DNA of 64,000 nt, taken from Faecalibacterium sp. GTDB lineage: Bacteria; Bacillota; Clostridia; Oscillospirales; Ruminococcaceae. Below, piece after piece: positions 1 through 7,454 of this stretch. Where the stretch lies: contig JAHHRL010000003.1 of the NCBI GenBank assembly GCA_020025825.1, positions 124,001 through 188,000 on the forward strand, read 5' to 3'. Under the pieces are notes generated by a model. It was given only the letters and a program-made list of their open reading frames with translations, ran no database searches and was not told the origin of the DNA. Within the stretch, counting starts at the first letter, position 1, and every line of letters begins with the position of its first letter. Position numbers and translations under genes: made by a program.

Positions 1-705
1 TTTGCCTGCCAGCTCCTTTGCGTGGTATGCTGCAGGGAAGGTAACCTGAATATCAAACTCCTCGCCGCCTGCGTGGCCCAAAATGCCTTCCTCAAAGCCG
101 GGAATCATACGGCCGCCGCCCAGAGGAATCTGTGCGTTTTCTGCCGTACCGCCCTCAAATGCTTCGCCATCCACGTAGCCCTTGTAGTCCACGATAGCAA
201 TGTTGCCCTTAACCGCCGGGCCTTTATGGGGCACCAGCGTTACATTTGCGCTGCGTGCACGCTCCAGCTGCTGGTCAATTTCCTTATCGGTTACGGCAAC
301 CGGTGTGCATTTTGCTGCAAAGCCTTCGGTCTTGGTTAATTTCAGCTCAGGGCGCAGGGCCATGGTAGCGGTTGCCACAAAGCCATCTTCCTTATTTACG
401 CTTACCAAGTCGTAATCCGGCTGGGTAACGCAGTCCAGCTTGTTTTCTGCAACAGCTGCGTCCAGCAAAGGCTGAACCTGCTCGTCCATCACGTCATTGA
501 TGGCATCGTACCAGAACACGTGCTCGCCCTTTTCCGCCTCAATAGCAGCACGGTCAGCTTCGCCCTTTTCAAATCCCTTTACTGTATAATCGCTGCGTGT
601 GCGCTCGTACACCGCCTGGGCGGCAGCTTCCAGTTCAGCAGCATCCGCGGTAAAGGTCATTTTTACCACATACTTTTCGGGGTATTCCAGTTTTTCCAAT
701 TTCAT
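1..705 (-). CDS. tig: Trigger factor-like chaperone, 3' part cut by window start
   Basis: Trigger factor is a ribosome-associated chaperone and prolyl isomerase acting on nascent chains. The first 235 codons are inside the window and the C-terminal part lies beyond base 1. The ATG follows GGAGGAAGTCACCC, a strong ribosome binding site. Residues 1-130 resemble the N-terminal ribosome-binding domain. Residues about 160-235 are the FKBP-type domain (GNIAIVDYKGYVDG, then IPLGGGRMIPGFEEGI). The usual ribosome-docking signature GFRKGKxP reads GFEKGEAD at 44-51, so the key Arg, the second Lys and the Pro are absent. It may be a divergent paralogue rather than the housekeeping copy. Family call is firm; ribosome binding is doubtful. 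Confidence 0.88.
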   Translation of the reverse strand, partial: MKLEKLEYPEKYVVKMTFTADAAELEAAAQAVYERTRSDYTVKGFEKGEADRAAIEAEKGEHVFWYDAINDVMDEQVQPLLDAAVAENKLDCVTQPDYDLVSVNKEDGFVATATMALRPELKLTKTEGFAAKCTPVAVTDKEIDQQLERARSANVTLVPHKGPAVKGNIAIVDYKGYVDGEAFEGGTAENAQIPLGGGRMIPGFEEGILGHAGGEEFDIQVTFPAAYHAKELAGK

Positions 706-817
706 GGGTGACTTCCTCCGTAAACCTGCCAAAGCAGATATTTTTGCCTTTTCCGCCCAGATATCTGCCCAGCCTTTTCAACGTGGTTTTGCAGATATTC
801 CAAAGCATATTATGGTT

Positions 818-826
818 ATTATAGCA
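818..826 (-). promoter_or_regulatory. Extended -10 promoter of the trigger factor gene
   Basis: Minus strand reads TGCTATAAT, a perfect -10 with the TGn extension, about 110 bases before the tig start. No good -35 is visible, as is usual for extended -10 promoters. Confidence 0.5.
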
Positions 827-844
827 CATTCTGCAAAAAAGCGG

Positions 845-850
845 TATAAT
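845..850 (+). promoter_or_regulatory. Putative -10 element for the sda operon
   Basis: TATAAT lies 62 bases before the sdaAB start on the plus strand. The expected -35 position carries no recognisable hexamer, so this is tentative. Confidence 0.35.
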
Positions 851-912
851 AAATCACAAGAAATGCCCTACTTGCATCCATTCTTTACCCCTTATTCGTC
901 AAGGAGGACACC

Positions 913-1581
913 ATGCGTTTATTTGATGTTTTAGGTCCCATTATGATTGGCCCTTCTTCCAGCCATACGGCAGGTGCTGCCCGCATTGGGTACACCGCCC
1001 GTAAGCTGTTGGGCGAGCCCCCTGTAAAGGCAGAGATTGCTTTTCACGGCAGCTTTGCTACCACCGGACATGGCCACGGCACCGATAAGGCCATTGTTGC
1101 CGGCCTTTTAGGTATGCTTCCGGATGACGCTCGCCTGCCGGACAGCTTTGCTATTGCCAAAGCGCAGGGGCTGGAGTTTTCCATTCACCCGGTAGAGCTG
1201 CGTGACGCACACCCTAACACAGCGAAACTTCAGCTGTGGGGGGCTGACGGCCGCCATTTAGAGCTGGAGGCAGCCTCTATTGGCGGCGGGCGTATCCGTG
1301 TTACACGCATTGACGGTGTACCTGCGGATTTTGGCGGCGACTCCAATACCCTGATTATTCACAACACGGATATTCCCGGCTGTGTAGCCGCCGTAACCAC
1401 TTTGCTGGCAAAGCGCAGCATCAACATTGCTTCTATGCAGTTGTTCCGTGCCAGCCTCGGTGGTTGTGCGGTAATGGTGCTGGAGTGCGACCAGCCTATT
1501 CCAACCGAGCTGGCTGAGACACTGCGCCTTGTGCCCGGCATCCGCAAGGTAACCAGCCTGAATGTAGGGGAGGACCGCTGA
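913..1581 (+). CDS. sdaAB: L-serine ammonia-lyase, iron-sulfur type, beta subunit
   Basis: With the alpha subunit it forms the oxygen-sensitive [4Fe-4S] serine dehydratase that converts L-serine to pyruvate and ammonia in the cytosol. The 222-residue length is typical. The N-terminus has the conserved GPSSSHTAGAARIGY stretch (about residues 13-27), and residues from about 148 look like an ACT regulatory domain (DIPGCVAAVTTLLAKRSINIASMQ). The start follows AAGGAGGACACC. The stop codon overlaps the next start by one base (TGATG), so the two subunits are probably translationally coupled. Confidence 0.95.
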   Translation: MRLFDVLGPIMIGPSSSHTAGAARIGYTARKLLGEPPVKAEIAFHGSFATTGHGHGTDKAIVAGLLGMLPDDARLPDSFAIAKAQGLEFSIHPVELRDAHPNTAKLQLWGADGRHLELEAASIGGGRIRVTRIDGVPADFGGDSNTLIIHNTDIPGCVAAVTTLLAKRSINIASMQLFRASLGGCAVMVLECDQPIPTELAETLRLVPGIRKVTSLNVGEDR

Positions 1582-2450
1582 TGAGTTTTATATCTGTAGC
1601 CGAAATGCTGGCCGCCGCACAGGGCGGTAAAAACTTGGCACGTGTGATTATGGAAAGTGACTTGACCGAAAGCCATATCACCGAAGAAGAATCGCAGGCA
1701 ACGATTCGCCGCCTGTGGCAGGCCATGCAGGACACCAGCCTGCACTATGACCCTGCACGCCGCAGCGCCAGCGGCTTAACTGGTGGTGACGGCGGAAAAA
1801 TGCTGGAGGCTGCTGCAAAAGGCACCCTGTTTGGGGGCAGCTATCTGGCAGCGGTAACCGCCGAAGCCTTAAAGACCTCGGAGTGCAACGCTTGTATGCA
1901 GCGCATTGTGGCTGCGCCCACGGCAGGCAGCTGCGGTGTTTTGCCCGCTGTACTGCTGCCTTTGCGTGACGGCACTTACACTGAGCAGCAGTTTTGCGAT
2001 GCACTGTTTGTTGCTGCCGGTTTTGGGCAGGTAATTGCCGCCCGTGCAACCCTTGCCGGTGCTGAGGGTGGCTGTCAGGCCGAAGTGGGTGCAGCAAGTG
2101 CTATGTCTGCGGCTGCACTGGTACACCTGGGCGGCGGCAGCCCGGAGCAATGCAGCCACGCTGCCGCCATGGCGCTTTCCGGCTTGCTGGGCTTAGTATG
2201 TGACCCTGTCGCCGGCTTGGTGGAAATTCCCTGCGTAAAGCGCAATGTAACAGGTGCTGTAAATGCGGTTGCCTGTGCAAACATGGCCTTGGCAGGCATC
2301 ACCTTCCAAATCCCCTGCGACGAAGTGATTGACGCAATGGGACACATTGGCGGGCAGATGCCTTCGGACCTGCGAGAAACCGCCCAAGGCGGCCTTGCAC
2401 AAACGCCTACCGGAAAAGCCATTGCGGAAAGGCTTGCGCAAGAAGATTGA
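1581..2450 (+). CDS. sdaAA: L-serine ammonia-lyase, iron-sulfur type, alpha subunit
   Basis: This is the catalytic subunit, holding the iron-sulfur cluster whose free iron site binds serine. The conserved cysteine contexts are visible: APTAGSCGVLPAV (about residue 117-129) and CDPVAGLVEIPCVKRN (about 212-227). Its 289 residues match the family. It overlaps sdaAB by one base and is followed by a terminator-like hairpin, so the operon is just these two genes. The pyruvate formed could feed the pyruvate:ferredoxin oxidoreductase encoded near 24-27.6 kb. Confidence 0.96.
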   Translation: MSFISVAEMLAAAQGGKNLARVIMESDLTESHITEEESQATIRRLWQAMQDTSLHYDPARRSASGLTGGDGGKMLEAAAKGTLFGGSYLAAVTAEALKTSECNACMQRIVAAPTAGSCGVLPAVLLPLRDGTYTEQQFCDALFVAAGFGQVIAARATLAGAEGGCQAEVGAASAMSAAALVHLGGGSPEQCSHAAAMALSGLLGLVCDPVAGLVEIPCVKRNVTGAVNAVACANMALAGITFQIPCDEVIDAMGHIGGQMPSDLRETAQGGLAQTPTGKAIAERLAQED

Positions 2451-2454
2451 CCGT

Positions 2455-2502
2455 TTCCCCCTGTTGATGGCTCTGTGCCGGAGCAGGGGGCATTTTATTT
2501 GG
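2455..2502 (+). terminator. Terminator-like hairpin after sdaAA
   Basis: CCCCCTG pairs with CAGGGGG, with an inner GCTC/GAGC helix, followed by CATTTTATTT. The stem is strong but the T-tract is interrupted. Confidence 0.55.
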
Positions 2503-2560
2503 GCAAGAACAACCCGAAACACAGGTTTTCCGAGCCTTATTTATACAGGAGAACACCAAC

Positions 2561-3967
2561 ATGAAAAAACAACCTATTAAAAAAGCCCTGAAATGGGTCT
2601 TTGCCCTTTTGGGGCTTTACATACTGTTTGCGGCGGTTACTTTTGTTTTTGAGCCGCTGCTCAGTCACCCTGCCAGCAAAAACCCTTCGCTGTCCTTTAC
2701 ACAGGCAAGTCAGCCTTATTCCGAACAGGTTTTATGTGTTGACGATAACACCGACGCTTTGCTATGGCGGCTGCGTGTTATTGAATCCGCACAGGATGAA
2801 ATTATTTTTTCCACCTTTCAGCTAAATGGCGACAACAGCGGTATGGACATGATGGCTGCCCTAAAACACGCTGCTGACCGTGGTGTAAAAGTAAAAATGC
2901 TGATTGACGGCGGGCTTGGCTTTTTCCCACTGCAAACCAGCGATGCATTCAAGGCTTTGGCCACAACCGAAAATGTAGAAATCCAATTTTACAACCTGAT
3001 TTCCTTGCTGACCCCATGGAAGGGCAATTACCGCCTGCACGACAAATACTTAGCTGCCGACGACCAAGTTTACATTCTGGGTGGGCGCAATACGATGGAT
3101 TTATTTTTGGGCAACTACCAAGAGGTGCAAAACACCGACCGGGATATGGTAGTATACAATACAGCACCCAACCCCGGCAGCTCGATTATGCAGCTGCGCA
3201 ACTACTTTAGTCAGATTTGGCAAGAGCCGACCAACCGAAAAATCACTTACAGGCGCAGCAATGCAGTGGAAAAGGCTGCACAAAATCTGGACGAGCGCTA
3301 CCATGCCCTGCACCAAACTTATCCGGAGGCTTTTACTGCTGCCGACTGGCGCACAGAAACGCTTCCTGTAAAAGAGATACGCTTTTTATCTAATCCAATC
3401 CCTGCACAAAACAAAGAACCGCAGCTGTGGCGCTCGCTGCATAACATTATGCAAACCGGTCACCATATCACCATACAAACGCCCTACGTGATTTGCAGCG
3501 ACGAAATGTATGCCGGCTTATCCGATTTAACCGCAGGCGGCAAACGTGTTGAGATTTTGACCAATGCTGTCGAAAACGGCGCCAACCCTTGGGGCTGCAC
3601 CGATTATCTGAACGAAAAGAAAAACATTTTAGGCACGGGTGCGGAGATATACGAATACGCCAGAGAGCACTCTCTGCACACCAAAACCGTATTGATTGAT
3701 GACAACATCAGCTTAGTAGGCTCGTTTAACATGGATATGCGCAGCGCTTACTTGGATACGGAAATCATGCTGTATATCGACAGCCCCGAAATCAATGCTC
3801 TGCTGCGGCAGGGTATGGAGCAGGACATGGATTACAGCAATCATGTTTTGCCGGACGGCACCTCTGTGCCCGGCCCCCATTTTGAACGTCCGCCGTTTGG
3901 CCCTGCAAAACAACTGCTGTACAACCTATTGCGGATTTTGATTCGACCCATTCGGCACCTGTTGTAA
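2561..3967 (+). CDS. Membrane-anchored phospholipase D / cardiolipin synthase-like protein
   Basis: This phospholipase D superfamily protein of 468 residues probably acts on phospholipids at the membrane surface. A single hydrophobic segment at residues about 11-31 looks like a membrane anchor or uncleaved signal. Two HxK(x)4D catalytic motifs are present: HDKYLAAD at 160-167 and HTKTVLID at about 373-380, each followed by a GG/GSxN turn as in the family. Bacterial cardiolipin synthases usually have two N-terminal membrane helices; only one is seen here, so I keep to the superfamily call. Start follows AGGAGAACACCAAC. It stands alone between two terminators. Confidence 0.82.
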   Translation: MKKQPIKKALKWVFALLGLYILFAAVTFVFEPLLSHPASKNPSLSFTQASQPYSEQVLCVDDNTDALLWRLRVIESAQDEIIFSTFQLNGDNSGMDMMAALKHAADRGVKVKMLIDGGLGFFPLQTSDAFKALATTENVEIQFYNLISLLTPWKGNYRLHDKYLAADDQVYILGGRNTMDLFLGNYQEVQNTDRDMVVYNTAPNPGSSIMQLRNYFSQIWQEPTNRKITYRRSNAVEKAAQNLDERYHALHQTYPEAFTAADWRTETLPVKEIRFLSNPIPAQNKEPQLWRSLHNIMQTGHHITIQTPYVICSDEMYAGLSDLTAGGKRVEILTNAVENGANPWGCTDYLNEKKNILGTGAEIYEYAREHSLHTKTVLIDDNISLVGSFNMDMRSAYLDTEIMLYIDSPEINALLRQGMEQDMDYSNHVLPDGTSVPGPHFERPPFGPAKQLLYNLLRILIRPIRHLL

Positions 3968-3982
3968 CCGCCAGCAAACAGA

Positions 3983-4016
3983 AAAGGCAGCACACGCTTT
4001 GTGTGCTGCCTTTTTT
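3983..4016 (+). terminator. Intrinsic terminator of the phospholipase D-like gene
   Basis: AAGGCAGCACAC pairs perfectly with GTGTGCTGCCTT around a five-base loop and is followed by a T run. Confidence 0.9.
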
Positions 4017-4054
4017 ACAGGTAAAACTTTTTAGGGCACCTGATTTTTACAAAC

Positions 4055-4085
4055 AAAAAAGCAGTACACTTTCGTGTACTGCTTT
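4055..4085 (-). terminator. Intrinsic terminator of tRNA-Arg
   Basis: On the minus strand AAAGCAGTACAC / GTGTACTGCTTT with a GAAA-type loop, then a T run, starting directly at the tRNA 3' CCA. Confidence 0.88.
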
Positions 4086-4161
4086 GGTGCGATGGGAGGG
4101 ACTCGAACCCCCGACCTACTGGTTCGTAGCCAGTCACTCTATCCAGCTGAGCTACCAACGC
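4085..4161 (-). tRNA. tRNA-Arg (anticodon ACG)
   Basis: Full 77-base cloverleaf with encoded CCA. D arm GCTC/GAGT type, anticodon stem ACTGG/CCAGT around CTACGAA, T loop TTCGAGT. The acceptor stem GCGTTGG/CCATCGC has an unusual U4-U69 mismatch, which is the only irregularity. The gene has its own consensus promoter and terminator. The ACG anticodon is normally edited to ICG to read CGU, CGC and CGA. Confidence 0.95.
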
Positions 4162-4186
4162 ACGTCGCTTCGTTTAGCGCTCCACT

Positions 4187-4215
4187 ATAATACCAAACCC
4201 ATTATAGGTTGTCAA
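4187..4215 (-). promoter_or_regulatory. Consensus promoter of tRNA-Arg
   Basis: Minus strand TTGACA at 4210-4215, 17-base spacer, TATTAT at 4187-4192; start of transcription expected about 20 bases before the tRNA. Confidence 0.9.
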
Positions 4216-4274
4216 CCCTTTTTGGCAAAATTTTTTATTTTTTTGAAAAAAGTTGGATTTTCCCCATAAAACAC

Positions 4275-4309
4275 AAAAAACGCAGCGGATAACCCATCCG
4301 CTGCGTTTT
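4275..4309 (-). terminator. Intrinsic terminator of galE
   Basis: Minus strand AACGCAGCGGAT / ATCCGCTGCGTT with a short loop and a following T run, directly after the galE stop. Confidence 0.92.
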
Positions 4310-4320
4310 GCTTTTTTCTA

Positions 4321-5346
4321 TTATTCCTGTGTCTTGTAGCCGTCGGGGTTCTTGCTCTGCCAGTTCCAGCTGTCACGGCACATTTCCTCGATGCCGTAGC
4401 GGGCAACCCAGCCCAGCTCACGCTTTGCCTTACCGGGGTCAGCCCAGCACTCGGCAATATCGCCGGGGCGGCGGGGGTCAATCTGGTAGGGGATTTCGTG
4501 GCCGCAAGCCTTTTCAAATGCGTGGATTACCTGCAGCACGCTGTAGCCGTTGCCGGTACCCAGGTTGCAAATAAACAGGCCGCACTTTTCCTCCAGCTTA
4601 CGGATTGCGCAAACATGGCCTGCTGCCAAGTCAACAACGTGGATGTAGTCACGCACGCCGGTACCGTCTACGGTGGGGTAGTCGTTGCCAAACACATGGA
4701 CCTTATCCAGCTTGCCGGCTGCAACCTTTGCAATGTAGGGCACCAGATTATTGGGGATACCGTTGGGGTCCTCGCCAATCAGGCCGCTGCTGTGTGCACC
4801 AATGGGGTTAAAGTAACGCAGAATTGCCACGTTCATTTCCGGGTCAGCTGCGCACACATCACGCAGGATACGCTCGGTAAATGCCTTGGTTGCACCGTAG
4901 GGGTTTGTGGTTTCGCCCAAGGGGGAATCCTCGGTCAGGGGCACGGTTTCAGGGTCGCCGTAAACGGTAGCAGAGGAGCTGAACACAAAGTTTTTCACGT
5001 TATACTTACGCATAACGTCCAGAATGTTCAGCGTGCAGTTAAAGTTGTTGCTGTAATACTCGATGGGCTTCTGGCAGCTTTCGCCAACAGCCTTGTATGC
5101 AGCAAACTGAATAACTGCCTCAATATCAGGGTAAGTAGCAAACACCTTTTCCACGTCTGCCTTATTTGCCATATCGGCTTCAATAAAACGGAAATCCTTG
5201 CCGGAAATCTGGCGCACACGGTCCAGTGCCTTCGGGCAAGAGTTATAGTAGTTGTCTGCCACCACAATATCATAACCTGCTGCCAACAGCTCTACACAGG
5301 TATGGCTGCCAATATATCCTGCACCGCCAGAAACTAAAATCGCCAT
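4321..5346 (-). CDS. galE: UDP-glucose 4-epimerase
   Basis: It interconverts UDP-galactose and UDP-glucose using tightly bound NAD (Leloir pathway; also supplies UDP-galactose for surface polysaccharides). 341 residues, the usual size. Short-chain dehydrogenase features: GGAGYIGSH at 7-15, catalytic SSSATVYG at about 123-130, and Y150-x3-K154 in NPYGATK. A longer reading frame begins at 5433, but the start at 5346 has AAGGAG eight bases upstream and begins exactly at the nucleotide-binding fold. galM lies upstream on the same strand, but a terminator and a possible promoter separate the two, so they may be separate transcripts. Confidence 0.97.
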   Translation of the reverse strand: MAILVSGGAGYIGSHTCVELLAAGYDIVVADNYYNSCPKALDRVRQISGKDFRFIEADMANKADVEKVFATYPDIEAVIQFAAYKAVGESCQKPIEYYSNNFNCTLNILDVMRKYNVKNFVFSSSATVYGDPETVPLTEDSPLGETTNPYGATKAFTERILRDVCAADPEMNVAILRYFNPIGAHSSGLIGEDPNGIPNNLVPYIAKVAAGKLDKVHVFGNDYPTVDGTGVRDYIHVVDLAAGHVCAIRKLEEKCGLFICNLGTGNGYSVLQVIHAFEKACGHEIPYQIDPRRPGDIAECWADPGKAKRELGWVARYGIEEMCRDSWNWQSKNPDGYKTQE

Positions 5347-5369
5347 AAATAACACTCCTTTTATTCCGC

Positions 5370-5381
5370 CAACATACGTAT
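5370..5381 (-). promoter_or_regulatory. Leader 12-mer of galE shared with the mgtE leader
   Basis: The minus strand reads ATACGTATGTTG here, followed by a CGG, a Shine-Dalgarno sequence and a T-rich run into ATG. The same 12-mer in the same layout occurs at 22478-22489 at the start of the mgtE leader. Function unknown. Confidence 0.3.
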
Positions 5382-5394
5382 TTCTCCTGTTTTC

Positions 5395-5423
5395 AGGATA
5401 CAGCCATGCACCCATAAAATCAA
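5395..5423 (-). promoter_or_regulatory. Possible galE promoter
   Basis: TTGATT, 17 bases, TATCCT on the minus strand. Both hexamers deviate from consensus, so this is a weak call. Confidence 0.35.
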
Positions 5424-5531
5424 GAGGAAACATGTATGCAGCTAATGTATTTTTGTTGTAAGATTCGCAAAGATTTTTTTATATATCAGGGAAATCGACA
5501 TTTTATCAATGGATATTTGTGTATAGAAATC

Positions 5532-5567
5532 AAAAAACATCCCCCCACCCATCGGCAGAGGGATGTT
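5532..5567 (-). terminator. Intrinsic terminator of galM
   Basis: Minus strand AACATCCC pairs with GGGATGTT, followed by TTTT, just after the galM stop codon. Confidence 0.8.
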
Positions 5568-5589
5568 ACACTTTTATAAGGTTTTTTAC

Positions 5590-6648
5590 TTACAGCCGGC
5601 CGCACTGCTTACCTGTAAAGAAACGCAGCGTGGTAGTAGCACGAAACACTTTTCCGGCGTGCAAAATCGTAGAGGGAAACTCCGGATAGCTGAGCGAGCA
5701 GGGGTAATGCTGGGTTTCCAGCGCAAAACCTGCGTGCTTTACAGCCTTTTTGCCACCCTTCAGGGGTGTTTTTACGTCCGCATAGAAGTTTGCTGTATAC
5801 AGCTGCACACCCGGCTGGGTGGTATACACCTTCATGCTGATTCCGGTTTTATCGCTGGACGCCCATGCACAAATGCTTTGCGAAGCACCACGTGCACGGT
5901 CGATTACATAGCAATGGTCGTAGCCGTCGCCAACCAGCTCCATTTGCGGATAACCGCAGCCAAAATCACGGCCGATAGGCTTACCCGCCGTAAAGTCCAT
6001 AGGAGTACCCTGCACAGGCAAAATACGGCCGGTAGGGCAGGTTTGTGCATCGCCCTCCAGATAATGGGAACAATACAGCCGCAGTTTCTGGTTGTCAATC
6101 GTACCCTCACCGTCCAAGTTAAAGTAGCTGTGGTTGGTCAGGTTTACCGGTGTATCCGCATCGCTGGACACACGGTACTCCATACGGAATGCGTTATCCG
6201 TTGTAAGGGTATACCGCACCGAAATCTTCATCGTTCCGGGGAAGCCATCCTCACCGTTGGGGCTTTCGGCCTCCAAAAGCAGCGAGTCGCCGAAAATCTT
6301 AACACGGTACAGCTTACTGGAAAAGCTGCCATGTAAATGGTTCGGGCCGTTGTTAGCCTGCAGCGGATAGGTTTTGCCGCCCAGCGTAAAGGTAGCGTTC
6401 TTAATTCGGTTTGCGTAACGTCCTACAAAGCTGCCGGTATAGGCATCCTCGTTTTCATAATCCGCAATGGTATCGTGGCCCAACACAACATCCACGGGCC
6501 CTGTTTTAGAAGGAACAACGATGGAACGAATAATTGCACCGTAATCCAAAACTGAAACGGTCAAGCCGGCCGGATTTGTCATTACGTACTCGGTTACTGC
6601 GTTGCCGTTACGGTCCACACCAAACGGTCGGGAAGTAATTGTTGCCAT
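5590..6648 (-). CDS. galM: Aldose 1-epimerase (galactose mutarotase)
   Basis: Converts beta-D-galactose to the alpha anomer, the first step feeding the Leloir pathway, in the cytosol. 352 residues. Family landmarks are GPNHLHG at 101-107, the catalytic His in NHSYFNLDG (H173), and ALETQHYPCSLSYPEFPS near the C-terminus, holding the catalytic Glu. The start at 6648 follows GGAGGTTTCCTT; an upstream in-frame start at 6687 has no such site. galE follows on the same strand; galactokinase and galT are not in the window. Confidence 0.96.
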   Translation of the reverse strand: MATITSRPFGVDRNGNAVTEYVMTNPAGLTVSVLDYGAIIRSIVVPSKTGPVDVVLGHDTIADYENEDAYTGSFVGRYANRIKNATFTLGGKTYPLQANNGPNHLHGSFSSKLYRVKIFGDSLLLEAESPNGEDGFPGTMKISVRYTLTTDNAFRMEYRVSSDADTPVNLTNHSYFNLDGEGTIDNQKLRLYCSHYLEGDAQTCPTGRILPVQGTPMDFTAGKPIGRDFGCGYPQMELVGDGYDHCYVIDRARGASQSICAWASSDKTGISMKVYTTQPGVQLYTANFYADVKTPLKGGKKAVKHAGFALETQHYPCSLSYPEFPSTILHAGKVFRATTTLRFFTGKQCGRL

Positions 6649-6704
6649 AAGGAAACCTCCTATTCGGATTGGCACATCAAAGGGCATTCTCCCAATTACT
6701 TATG

Positions 6705-6732
6705 ATTATATCACAAATTCGATTGATTTCAA
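6705..6732 (-). promoter_or_regulatory. Promoter of galM
   Basis: TTGAAA (6727-6732), 16-base spacer, TATAAT (6705-6710) on the minus strand. Confidence 0.8.
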
Positions 6733-6802
6733 ACGTTTATCCATAGACAATAGTAACAATTTTTCAACCTTTTTTCGAGCAGTGCGCCAATTTTTTAACA
6801 TA

Positions 6803-6838
6803 GAAAAACGACGCAGAACATTTTCTGCGTCGTTTTCT
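6803..6838 (-). terminator. Terminator of the efflux/TetR operon
   Basis: Minus strand AAAACGACGCAGAA / TTCTGCGTCGTTTT with a short loop and T-rich tail, directly after the TetR stop. Confidence 0.9.
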
Positions 6839-6839
6839 T

Positions 6840-7454
6840 TTATTGATTTTTCTGCGAAATTCCCAATCCCCGCATCAGCAGCGTCTCGGCGTTTTTTCGC
6901 AGGGTATCCGCTTTTTCTGCCTTTCCACGGCGCAGCCCTACTGCAAACCCGGCTTGGGCGGATACCACACAGTAATTAAAGTAATCCGCCGTGGTATCCT
7001 TATCCATGCCTGCTGCCAGTGCGCTTTGGTATGCACGTGTCAGCAGCTCAGTCAGGCCATCCGTTATCAGCGCATCTGCGCACAGCGATGTTTTCAGTGC
7101 GGCCGACTGCTCGCCGTGCTGCACCACACGCACAATCATATCGTACACCGCAAAACGATGGCGCACCAAATCTTCGATATAATCCATCGCACGCTGGGTA
7201 ATTGCAGTAAAATCCTGTGCCTGCGCCAAATACTCGGTTAAACGGGCAAGCTCCTGTGTTATGCAATAGGCCAGTGTACCCAGTAAAATATCCTCCTTAG
7301 AGGCAAAATACTCGTACAATGTACCTTTGCCCATATTTGCCGCATCCGCAATTTGCTGCACACGTACACTGCGCAGGTCTATCCCTTGCTCGGCCAGTGC
7401 CAGCACGGCACGGTAGACGTCCTGCGCTTTGGGGCTTTGCGTTCTGTCACGCAT
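6840..7454 (-). CDS. TetR-family transcriptional regulator of the efflux operon
   Basis: 204 residues. The N-terminal three-helix DNA-binding domain is clear, with the helix-turn-helix VRVQQIADAANMGKGTLYEYF at about residues 28-48. The remainder is the variable ligand-binding domain. The chosen start (7454) follows GGAGGACACCC; its first eight bases, ATGCGTGA, contain the stop of the upstream efflux gene, so the repressor is translationally coupled to the pump. A longer frame to 7487 would run further into the pump gene. It probably represses the operon by binding the 20-bp palindrome at 11582-11601 (inference from position and symmetry). Confidence 0.9.
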   Translation of the reverse strand: MRDRTQSPKAQDVYRAVLALAEQGIDLRSVRVQQIADAANMGKGTLYEYFASKEDILLGTLAYCITQELARLTEYLAQAQDFTAITQRAMDYIEDLVRHRFAVYDMIVRVVQHGEQSAALKTSLCADALITDGLTELLTRAYQSALAAGMDKDTTADYFNYCVVSAQAGFAVGLRRGKAEKADTLRKNAETLLMRGLGISQKNQ

